From JBLRWS01 sp047921075 (GTDB lineage: Bacteria; Bacteroidota; Rhodothermia; Balneolales; Balneolaceae), in assembly GCA_047921075.1 (NCBI GenBank), contig JBLRWS010000018.1, positions 1 to 43,148 of the forward strand: 43,148 bases of DNA. Direction: 5' to 3'. A model generated the notes under the pieces. It was given only the letters and a program-made list of their open reading frames with translations, ran no database searches and had not been told where the DNA came from. Position numbers and translations under genes: made by a program. Numbering within the stretch: the first letter of the stretch is position 1; each line of letters starts with the position of its first letter. Shown one piece after another: positions 1 through 7,292 of the stretch.

Positions 1-767
1 GGAGCGTGCAGGGTGTTCGGTGCGTGGATAAATACGTAGGGGTGCAGCCCCTCCCGAATCCAGTCGGCCACAATAATTGCCCACTCTTTTAGAAACGGCT
101 CGTTGTTTAACACATCGTTGGCCCCTACAAATCGCACAAACGGCTTGGCTCCTGTTGCATCAAACCGAACGGGAGTGGCCGGCTTCTTCTGTTTCGCCTG
201 TTTGATGGTGGGGTCGTCCGACGTCATGCTATGCAGCTTTCGGGTATCAAATATTACCCGATCGATTCCCGCAGAGGTGAGCAGCTCTTCAAACAGACGC
301 TCCTTCCGGCCCCGGTCGAAAAAGTCGGGGTGGCGAACCTCCAGCGCATAGGAGAGATGGGGCGGCAAGAGGTCGACCAATGTCTCCAGTTTATCAAATT
401 CGTTGAACGAAAATTGAGAGCTGAGCTGAATGTGAAACGGCCCGAGCACCCGCTCCTCCTTTTCAAACAGTTCCAAAAAGTGCAGTACATCGGTTTCTAC
501 ATCTTTCAGCCGTTTATAGTGGGTGATGGTTTGTGGAAACTTAAAACAGAATTTAAATCCGTCGGGCACCTCCGACGCCCACCGGCGAACCGTATCCCGG
601 TCGGGCGAGCGATAAAAGGTGGTATTCCCTTCCACGCTGTTAAACACACCGGCATACTGCTTTAGAAAAGCCTCCGGACGGGCATCGGAGGTAAAGAACG
701 ACCCTTTCCACTCTTTGTAGCCCCATTGTGTAAGGCCGATATGGTATGTGCGTATCGGGTGACTCAT
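1..767 (-). CDS. DUF72 family protein (partial, runs off window)
   Basis: The minus strand is open from an ATG at 767 to the window edge, giving about 255 codons with no stop. The protein starts MSHPIRTYHIGLTQWGYKEW, which fits the DUF72 pattern (G-x-x-x-W-x-Y-x-x-W-x-G near the N-terminus). It continues with F-x-x-V-E-G-N-T-T-F-Y and ends at the edge with the family's Y-V-F-I-H-A-P-N stretch. About 30-50 C-terminal residues are probably missing. DUF72 proteins are TIM-barrel-like and their biochemical role is not established, so no function is assigned. The start is 125 bp from the divergently oriented symporter gene, and the two probably share a promoter region. The family call is from memory of the pattern. 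Confidence 0.85.
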   Translation of the reverse strand, partial: MSHPIRTYHIGLTQWGYKEWKGSFFTSDARPEAFLKQYAGVFNSVEGNTTFYRSPDRDTVRRWASEVPDGFKFCFKFPQTITHYKRLKDVETDVLHFLELFEKEERVLGPFHIQLSSQFSFNEFDKLETLVDLLPPHLSYALEVRHPDFFDRGRKERLFEELLTSAGIDRVIFDTRKLHSMTSDDPTIKQAKQKKPATPVRFDATGAKPFVRFVGANDVLNNEPFLKEWAIIVADWIREGLHPYVFIHAPNTLHA

Positions 768-892
768 ACCGAAAGAAACGAAAAAGTTTGCAATTCATTC
801 GCAGGTATGGCGCTCTGCTTTTCATTCTGCGGAGTCCGCACTATATTCTTGCACCGCTTGCCGGCCTACTCGTAAAATGAATTCGTTATACC

Positions 893-2644
893 ATGCCCTT
901 TACCTGGCTCGATCTGCTTGTTGTACTCGGCTACGTCGCCCTGCTGGCGTGGGTGGGCTATCTCGCTCAAAAGCGCGGCCAAGATACTCTGGAAGAGTAT
1001 TTTACCAGTGGTAAAAATTTACCTTGGTGGCTGGTCGGTATCTCTATGGTGGCCACCACATTCGCCGCCGATACACCACTTGCCGTAACCGGCATTGTGG
1101 CCAGTGAGGGCATTGCCGGCAACTGGATCTGGTGGAACTTCATGTTCTCGGGGCTTATTACGGTATTTATCTACGCCAAACTCTGGAAACGCGCCGATGT
1201 GCTCACCGATGTGGAATTCATATCGATCCGCTATTCCGGCAAACCGGCGCGGCTACTGCGCGGCTTTCGGGCTCTTTACCTCGCCTTCCCGATCAACTGC
1301 ATTATCCTCGGCTGGGTAACGGTGGGCATGGCCAAAATTTTAACGGTACTGCTGGGGGCCGGCAACTGGGCATGGCAGGTCGGTCCACTCTCGCTCGAAG
1401 GCGAGTGGATCATCATTGTTGTCCTCTATCTCTGTATCGGTGTCTATATCGCTCTTTCGGGTCTTTGGGGGGTCATCATTACCGATTTTATTCAGTTTAT
1501 CATCGCGATGGGCGGATCCATTCTGCTGGCCTACTACGCCATTTCGCACATTGGCGGTTTCGGCGAGCTTCAGCGGGAGCTCACGCAGCTTTTTGGCGCC
1601 GATCATCAGGTACTGTCCATCAATCCCTTCACAACTCCCGACATTGCCCTGGCCACGGCACTGGTGTGGGTTGGGATGATGTGGTGGGCCTCCTGGTATC
1701 CCGGTGCAGAACCGGGCGGTGGCGGATATATCGCGCAGCGGATGTTCTCTGCCAAAGACGAACGAAATGCCGTTGGGGGCACGCTTCTGTTCAATGTAGC
1801 GCATTACGCGTTGCGCCCCTGGCCGTGGATTCTGGTGGCACTGGTGGCGATGGTGGTGTATCCCGGCCTGGACGATCCCGAAACGGGCTACCCGCTGCTG
1901 ATGCTCGAGCTGCTGCCGGCGGGACTACTTGGCCTGCTCACCGTTGCTTTCCTGGCAGCCTTTGTCTCTACGGTATCTACCCATCTGAACTGGGGAGCCT
2001 CGTATGTGGTGAACGATTTTTACAAGCCGTTCATAAAGCCGGACGATCAATTTACAAACCGGGAGCAGGCACAGAAGCACTACGTATTTGTTTCGCGGCT
2101 GGCAACCCTGCTGATGATGATCGTGGCGGTGGGCGTTTCCCTGCTGTTCGATACGGTAAAGGGCGGATGGGAGGCGATTCTCTCCATCGGCGCCGGCACG
2201 GGGCTGGTGTACCTGCTGCGCTGGTTCTGGTGGCGCATCAATGCGTGGAGTGAAATTGCCGCCATGAGTGCTGCGGCCATTGGCACCGTACTCTCCTTTC
2301 AGCTGGGCTACGATGGATTTGCCGATAAAATGATCTTTACCTGTACGTTCGCAACCGTTGTCTGGATTGCGGCAACATTTCTAACCCGCGCTGACGACCG
2401 CGCCACGCTTCAGCAGTTTTACGACAGGGTACAGCCCGGAGGACCGGGGTGGTCTTCCTATCGATCGACCAATGAGAAGGCCGAGTCCATTCTTCCCGGA
2501 CTCGGATGGGCCGCGGTCAGTGCCTGTTCCATTATTCTGCTGCTGTTTGGGATGGGCGAGCTCTTCTTTGGCTCCGGTTTGATTGGCACCGGCGCCTGCG
2601 TAGCCGGGATTGCAGGATTGTGGGTTGTGGTGAGCAGATTGTGA
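893..2644 (+). CDS. sodium:solute symporter family protein
   Basis: This 583-residue, very hydrophobic protein has about 13 predicted membrane segments and begins directly with one (FTWLDLLVVLGYVALLAWVG). It has the SSS/SSF features: an early E-E-Y-F-T-S-G-K segment, a conserved G-x-x-x-x-x-W-x-F-x-x-G region and a T-D-x-I-Q-F motif near residue 200. It should couple Na+ entry to uptake of an organic solute across the inner membrane. The substrate cannot be read from the sequence. It stands alone, with a divergent DUF72 gene upstream and a convergent serine hydrolase downstream. The start is the ATG just after an AT-rich stretch with a TATATTCTTG sequence about 40 bp upstream, and there is no Shine-Dalgarno site. 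Confidence 0.9.
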   Translation: MPFTWLDLLVVLGYVALLAWVGYLAQKRGQDTLEEYFTSGKNLPWWLVGISMVATTFAADTPLAVTGIVASEGIAGNWIWWNFMFSGLITVFIYAKLWKRADVLTDVEFISIRYSGKPARLLRGFRALYLAFPINCIILGWVTVGMAKILTVLLGAGNWAWQVGPLSLEGEWIIIVVLYLCIGVYIALSGLWGVIITDFIQFIIAMGGSILLAYYAISHIGGFGELQRELTQLFGADHQVLSINPFTTPDIALATALVWVGMMWWASWYPGAEPGGGGYIAQRMFSAKDERNAVGGTLLFNVAHYALRPWPWILVALVAMVVYPGLDDPETGYPLLMLELLPAGLLGLLTVAFLAAFVSTVSTHLNWGASYVVNDFYKPFIKPDDQFTNREQAQKHYVFVSRLATLLMMIVAVGVSLLFDTVKGGWEAILSIGAGTGLVYLLRWFWWRINAWSEIAAMSAAAIGTVLSFQLGYDGFADKMIFTCTFATVVWIAATFLTRADDRATLQQFYDRVQPGGPGWSSYRSTNEKAESILPGLGWAAVSACSIILLLFGMGELFFGSGLIGTGACVAGIAGLWVVVSRL

Positions 2645-2737
2645 GTGGGAATTCCACGTCTCAACGTGCGTAATAACCTCTCCGGTTTAATGGCTTTTAA
2701 CCGCATCTCGTGATCAGCACATCTGCCCATCGGCCTC

Positions 2738-3772
2738 CTACTGACCGGCAAGTTTTGGCACCAAAACCGTTCCCAGAAAGGCGAAGATCTCGCGCTGGTA
2801 TTGGCGGGAAACGGATCCGCTGTTTACATCGGAGGTGATGCTGATCACCGTATCCAGCTCGGGGAGGATGAAGATGTACTGCCCGCCGTTGCCCCAGGCA
2901 AACACAACCTCGGCGCCGCCGGCTGTTTCGCGCCACCACATATAACCGTAGCGATATCCGTTGAACCGGCTTTGGGTTATTTCGCGTACCGAATCGAGCA
3001 CCCAGCCGGACGAGACGATCTGCCGCCCCTCAAACTCGCCCAACTGCATCATCATTCTCCCGATTTTCAACAGCGCTTGCGGGCTCAGCGCCAGATTGTT
3101 GCCCCCCATGTAGTAGCCCTGCGGATCTCGGTCCCAGCCGCCGACCGTTATACCCATCGGGTCAAACAGGTAGCGCCGGGCAAAGGAGCGGGTACTCATG
3201 CCGGTGGCGCGGGTCAGCAGTACCGATAACAGATGGGAGGTGCCGGTACTGTATACCATGCGCCCACCCGGCTCGGCCACCACCGGACGTGTGATGGCAT
3301 GACGTGCCCAGTTGCTGCTCAGAACCCAACGGCCATAATTCTGGAAACTGGTGCTCTCCAGCCCACTTCGCATGGTAAGCAGATCTTCAATCGTAAGATC
3401 GGGCAGCGGGGCCGTATCGCGCGCTTGCAGTTCAGCCTCAAAAAATGGGGCGATGGGCTGGTGTATACTTTCCAGGTACCCCTTGTCGATGGCAATTCCT
3501 ATCAGGATGGAAAGCACACTCTTGGACGCCGACTTGATGTTGGCGGGCCGGCTGGAATGCATGCCGTTTCGGTACGCCTCGAACAGCAGCTCCCCATCCT
3601 GCTCCACCATCAGGCTCTGGGTTTTACCAATCTCAAAAAACCGATCCAGCTGCTCCTGATCCAACCAGGGTGACTGGCCCACTGCCGGCAGAGCGGTGAT
3701 CATCACCAGAAACAGCCAGGCAATATGAAACCGCGAGTTGCAGATCGAAAAACCGGGAGTTGGAATGTTCAT
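2738..3772 (-). CDS. exported serine hydrolase (beta-lactamase class C-like)
   Basis: This protein of about 344 residues has a signal peptide (IAWLFLVMITALPAVGQS) and a class C beta-lactamase/penicillin-binding fold. The S-x-x-K nucleophile motif is in K-S-A-S-K-S, and Y-S-T in the middle fits the Y-x-N/Y-x-S position. A G-N-G-G segment near the C-terminus occupies the place of the third K/H-x-G motif. The reading frame is open to 3871, but the extra 33 residues are unlike the family and would precede the signal peptide, so the ATG at 3772 is preferred. Many relatives are esterases or peptidases rather than antibiotic hydrolases, and the substrate is unknown. The 3' end converges on the symporter gene. 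Confidence 0.85.
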   Translation of the reverse strand: MNIPTPGFSICNSRFHIAWLFLVMITALPAVGQSPWLDQEQLDRFFEIGKTQSLMVEQDGELLFEAYRNGMHSSRPANIKSASKSVLSILIGIAIDKGYLESIHQPIAPFFEAELQARDTAPLPDLTIEDLLTMRSGLESTSFQNYGRWVLSSNWARHAITRPVVAEPGGRMVYSTGTSHLLSVLLTRATGMSTRSFARRYLFDPMGITVGGWDRDPQGYYMGGNNLALSPQALLKIGRMMMQLGEFEGRQIVSSGWVLDSVREITQSRFNGYRYGYMWWRETAGGAEVVFAWGNGGQYIFILPELDTVISITSDVNSGSVSRQYQREIFAFLGTVLVPKLAGQ

Positions 3773-3823
3773 CGGTTTAGATTCGGAAATTTCCACGTTG
3801 CAATTGTTTAAGAGTTGTAAAGA

Positions 3824-3835
3824 TTGGGAGGTTTC
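3824..3835 (+). repeat. left copy of imperfect 12-bp direct repeat bracketing the AT-rich block
   Basis: TTGGGAGGTTTC here matches TTGTGAGGTTTC at 8858-8869 in 11 of 12 bases, in the same orientation. The two copies lie just outside the AT-rich block. This could be an insertion scar, but with short flanks such a match can also arise by chance. Confidence 0.3.
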
Positions 3836-3892
3836 TTCACCCGCCCAATCCTGCGGAGTAAACCACAGCACTCTATGTGGGGAAACGTTTAT

Positions 3893-4673
3893 TTAGAGAG
3901 CATCTTGCAAAAACGCAGAGCGTCCCTGCTTCATAATATAAAATCCGTAATTCATTGAATAAATAATGCCCTCCTGGGATGCCCGTAGAATATGCTCTTT
4001 CTGATGCCTGTTAAAATCGAGCCCGGCAAACCAGGATCCGGGATTGCCATTTTTTAGAATTCGTTCTGCGCCATTTCCAAAAGGGTAGATAAGCAATCCA
4101 TTTGAATCAATCGGAATAGATGCAGCCAGTTCATTCATCTGATTATAATCCAGGCGATTCTGCAATAGATGATTTTTAACCCAACTGTCTAATATTCCGG
4201 TATAGATCCGGTTCGTTCTCTTTCACCCATTTTAATTTGGACGCAGCGAAATTGCCCGGCGAATTCAGGAAATTTTGTAGACAGTAATCCCGCCCCAGTT
4301 CATCGAATGCTTTTTGGCCTATATGTGCGGCACGGCTATCACACCAAATGATGGATGGCCGCAGAACAGAGCCGTTTTTATCAACCACTACCAAACCATG
4401 CATTTGATAAGAAATTCCGATCGAGTGAATATCAGCAGGGTCAATACCTGTAGACTGGATTAACTTGTTAGAAGCATTGCAAAGGTGCTCCCACTATAGA
4501 TCCGGATGTTGCTCAACCCATTCGGCTTGTTTTGATTCAATGGACATCTCACTAATCGGGGATTGTGCAGACCCAGCAGACTTACCGGATTCAATATCGA
4601 AAAGTAAAGATTTTACTTAGGAACTTCCCAAATCAAATCCCAAAAGATACCGTTTGGTTCCGGTTTTAGACAT
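3893..4673 (-). pseudogene. xylB: decayed xylulokinase (FGGY carbohydrate kinase) remnant
   Basis: Starting from an ATG at 4673, the minus strand encodes the FGGY phosphate-binding N-terminus (Y-L-L-G-F-D-L-G-S-S). A TAA then interrupts it, and a TAG follows about 45 codons later where the family usually has Trp. The frame goes on through the xylulokinase segments Q-M-H-G-L-V and I-I-W-C-D-S-R-A and stops at 4176. The C-terminal piece (Y-P-F-G-N-G-A-E-R and A-x-Q-E-G-I-I-Y-x-M-N-Y-G, 3893-4165) is in another frame, because roughly half of the protein between the two pieces is deleted. The end of the kinase is lost as well. With two in-frame stops, a frameshift and a large deletion, this is not functional. 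It shares the AT-rich composition of the cassette to its right. Confidence 0.88.
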
Positions 4674-4788
4674 TTAATTACCTTACGATTGATAAAAATA
4701 GTTTTTATATACATGTAAGATTTAAAAAAGAATGCTATTCAACAAAAAGTTGTGAGAAATGAAAAATAAGATGATGTATAATAACCTG

Positions 4789-4809
4789 CTGTCTGATTAA
4801 AATCAGCAG
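4789..4809 (+). other. hairpin in the leader of the ligase/radical SAM/halogenase cassette
   Basis: CTG-T-CTGATT-AA-AATCAG-CAG forms a 9-bp stem with one bulged T and an AA loop (or a slightly larger loop if the innermost pairs open). It lies in the 288-bp non-coding stretch between the xylulokinase remnant and the first cassette gene. No U-tract follows on the plus strand. It could be an operator, a processing site or a remnant. A 13-codon ATG frame (4759-4800) ends inside it. Confidence 0.4.
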
Positions 4810-4902
4810 AAACGGTATTCAATTGTTTAAACATAATTTTTTTTGACTAATTCGAATGATGTCATTCATATTATTTCCCAGAATAGTAATTAAACACGAA
4901 AA

Positions 4903-4932
4903 TTGTTATCATCTGGCTTGAAAATTTAATAA
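4903..4932 (+). promoter_or_regulatory. possible promoter of the cassette
   Basis: TTGTTA (4903-4908) and TAATAA (4927-4932) are separated by 18 bp and lie about 30 bp before the first cassette ATG. They look like a generic sigma-70 pair in an AT-rich stretch. The Bacteroidota-style TAnnTTTG box is not evident here, unlike upstream of several housekeeping genes in the window. Confidence 0.25.
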
Positions 4933-4961
4933 AAGTAATCATAAGAACACGACTGGAAACG

Positions 4962-6290
4962 ATGCCTAAAGTCATACAGAAACTACAGGATTTTGTAAAT
5001 CTGATCGATCCTGATCAAAATCAGATCTTTAACATGAGCCACCGAGAAGCGGAAGAGATCGTCGCAACCGGTGATCCCGATAAGGTTCGGGAGATAGACG
5101 GAAATTTTGCTATATGTTCGAAAGTAGGCCAACAGGTATTTATGGCCAGGTCAATCGGCAGGCCAATGCGCTATTTTATGGCTAAACAGGTGGCAGGCCC
5201 GCTTCTGATTGTGGCAGACAGAATTCATGATATCTATGAATATCTGAAATCGATCGATTTACATGATCAATTCAGACCGGATTATACAAGAATGGTTCCG
5301 GCTCATTATGTAACCAGGCTGGATGTTGTGGGTTGTCCGGATCCAAATCCTGACTATAAGCGTTATTTTACTCCGGTTCGAAACCGTTTAAGTTCTGATC
5401 TGGATGAGATTGGAAAAGCATATGTTGGTGCGATGGCCTCAGAGTGTGAAAAATGGCTCGATTCCATTCCTGAGGAAACACCAATCGGAGTACTCTTTTC
5501 GGGTGGCATTGACAGTGGATCTGTATTTTTGACGATCTATGACTTGCTGTTAAAAAGAGGAGAATCACCATCCCGTTTAAAGGCATTTACACTTTCCATT
5601 AATGGAGGACCGGATGGTGACCAGGCATTTCAATTTTTGGACCGGATGGGCCTTAGTATGTTTCTTGAGATATTTGAGGGCGATCTCTCTGATCTGGACT
5701 ATAAAGAGACCATTCGTATTATTGAAGATTATAAGCAGAGGGATGTGGAGGCTGCAACCATGGCTTTGGCACTTTGCAGAAAGATCCGTGAGAGATATCC
5801 GCAGTGGGTTTACCTCATAGATGGTGACGGAGGAGATGAAAACCTAAAATCGTATCCAATTGAGGATAATCCGGAGCTGACCATCAAAAGCGTTTTGAAC
5901 AATCCATTGCTTTATCATGAAGGTTGGGGAGTCGATAAAATCAAACATTCACTAACCTATAGTGGAGGGCAGAGCAGGGGACATGTACGTGTTTATGCGA
6001 CTTCAAGCCAGTTAGGTTTTAAAGGATTCAGCCCTTATACCCTGCCAAACGTCATTGAAGTGTCAGAGGGAATCCCTTTTATTCAACTTACAGACTGGAG
6101 ACATGAAGAGTTATATGCTCTAAAAGGTGAGGTTGTCAAACGTGGTGTAAAAGCGATAACAGGACTCGATATGCCGGTATTTCCTAAAAGAAGAATGCAG
6201 CATGGAACTGTTGCAATGGAAGATTTTGAAATAATATTTCCAAAGAGTGAAATGGTTTACCGGAAGTATTACAGTTCATTGTACTCCTGA
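4962..6290 (+). CDS. asparagine-synthetase-like ATP-dependent ligase with degenerate glutaminase half
   Basis: This 442-residue protein has the two-part layout of the AsnB/beta-lactam synthetase family. Residues about 1-125 match the Ntn glutamine amidotransferase half, but the nucleophile Cys at position 2 is missing (the protein starts Met-Pro), so it should not release ammonia from glutamine. Residues about 150-430 form the synthetase half, with the PP-loop SGGIDSG at 180-186 and GDGGDE at 288-293, the ATP/pyrophosphate site. In known relatives this half adenylates a carboxylate and couples it to an amine. It is about 100 residues shorter than E. coli AsnB. GGAA just before the ATG may serve as a ribosome site. 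It is the first of three same-strand genes and is separated by 55 bp from the radical SAM gene. The substrate is unknown; it could be free Asp, a beta-lactam-type amide or a small-molecule acid. Confidence 0.82.
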   Translation: MPKVIQKLQDFVNLIDPDQNQIFNMSHREAEEIVATGDPDKVREIDGNFAICSKVGQQVFMARSIGRPMRYFMAKQVAGPLLIVADRIHDIYEYLKSIDLHDQFRPDYTRMVPAHYVTRLDVVGCPDPNPDYKRYFTPVRNRLSSDLDEIGKAYVGAMASECEKWLDSIPEETPIGVLFSGGIDSGSVFLTIYDLLLKRGESPSRLKAFTLSINGGPDGDQAFQFLDRMGLSMFLEIFEGDLSDLDYKETIRIIEDYKQRDVEAATMALALCRKIRERYPQWVYLIDGDGGDENLKSYPIEDNPELTIKSVLNNPLLYHEGWGVDKIKHSLTYSGGQSRGHVRVYATSSQLGFKGFSPYTLPNVIEVSEGIPFIQLTDWRHEELYALKGEVVKRGVKAITGLDMPVFPKRRMQHGTVAMEDFEIIFPKSEMVYRKYYSSLYS

Positions 6291-6345
6291 ACCTGTATGG
6301 TGACTGATGATTTGCTGAAATTTCTGATAACACCCTACTATATTG

Positions 6346-7290
6346 ATGCCGGAGATTACGAACAGGAAGATCATCGAACAAAGGCCGCCGAAAGAGAGTG
6401 TGGATCCGTTTGTTCCAATCAACTACCTGCATGAAAAAGAGATACAGGCAGATGGTGTAGTGAGAAGTGTGAACACGATTTTTCTGACAAACCGGGAATG
6501 TCCTTTCAAGTGTACAATGTGTGATTTATGGCGTCATACACTAGATGAATCTACGCCAAAAGGTGCGATTCCTGAACAAATTCGTTATGCCCTGAAAAAA
6601 CTTCCTGAAGCTGATGTCATCAAGTTATATAACAGCGGTAATTTTTTTGATGGGAAAGCTATCCCGAAGAGTGACTATGACCAAATAGCAGAACTTCTGT
6701 CAGATGTAGAACATGTAGTTGTTGAGAACCACCCAGCTTTAACAAATAAGGCCGTACTCGATTTTTTTAAGTTGCTTAACGGCACATTTGAAATTGCAAT
6801 GGGTCTTGAAACCATTCATCCCCTAGCGATGCCCATGCTCAATAAGCAGATAACAAAAGAGTTGTTTTCTAATGCAGTCGGTTTTCTGAATGAAGCAGGT
6901 ATCTCCAGCAGGGCATTTATACTGTTGAACCCGCCATTCATTACAGATCCCGAAGAGAACCAACGATGGTGTCTTGAATCCTTGAATTTTGCATTTCAGG
7001 CTGGAGTTTCTGCCTGTACGATTATTCCAACACGTTCCGGTAACGGAATCATGGAAGATTTACAAAGCTCAGGAAAATATATACCTCCAAAACTGAAGGA
7101 ACTTGAAAAAGTTTTTGATTCAGCCCTGCAAAGCAGCAGCAGAAGTAGAGTGTTTTGCGATACATGGGATCTTCAGTTGTTTTCAGATTGTGGAAATTGT
7201 TTGGAAAAGAGAACTGAAAGATTGAACCGGATGAATTTAACCCAAAAACTATTGCCTCCGATAGGATGCAGTTGCAACAGTGCAGAGTAG
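6346..7290 (+). CDS. radical SAM enzyme, RaSEA-like (archaeosine synthase partner family)
   Basis: This 314-residue protein carries the radical SAM cluster motif C52-P-F-K-C56-T-M-C59 after a T-I-F-L-T-N strand. It has no B12 or SPASM domain. Several segments recall the archaeal RaSEA family as I remember it: I-K-L-Y-N-S-G-N-F-F-D, E-N-H-P, F-E-I-A-M-G-L-E-T, L-N-K, and L-L-N-P-P-F-I. Additional cysteines near the C-terminus (C-D-T-W-D, D-C-G-N-C and a final G-C-S-C) could bind a second metal site. The ATG at 6346 is chosen because a TTG one codon upstream is a poorer start and the conserved core begins about 40 residues later. The halogenase-like gene starts 2 bp after its stop, so translation is probably coupled. 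The substrate is unknown. Confidence 0.82.
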   Translation: MPEITNRKIIEQRPPKESVDPFVPINYLHEKEIQADGVVRSVNTIFLTNRECPFKCTMCDLWRHTLDESTPKGAIPEQIRYALKKLPEADVIKLYNSGNFFDGKAIPKSDYDQIAELLSDVEHVVVENHPALTNKAVLDFFKLLNGTFEIAMGLETIHPLAMPMLNKQITKELFSNAVGFLNEAGISSRAFILLNPPFITDPEENQRWCLESLNFAFQAGVSACTIIPTRSGNGIMEDLQSSGKYIPPKLKELEKVFDSALQSSSRSRVFCDTWDLQLFSDCGNCLEKRTERLNRMNLTQKLLPPIGCSCNSAE

Positions 7291-7292
7291 AA

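Noticed and set aside
640..825. 61-codon minus-strand frame overlapping the DUF72 start
   Set aside because: It overlaps the well-supported DUF72 frame and has no recognisable features.
1132..2253. 373-codon plus-strand frame inside the symporter gene
   Set aside because: It is an out-of-frame shadow, Arg/Gly/His-rich, without any domain.
4759..4800. 13-codon leader peptide ending in the hairpin at 4789-4809
   Set aside because: Short AT-rich frames are expected by chance, and there is no run of regulatory codons.
6297..6434. 45-codon ORF before and overlapping the radical SAM gene, considered as a precursor peptide
   Set aside because: Two thirds overlap the radical SAM coding region out of frame, and no leader/core pattern or recognition motif is visible. 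It is worth noting only if it is conserved in relatives.
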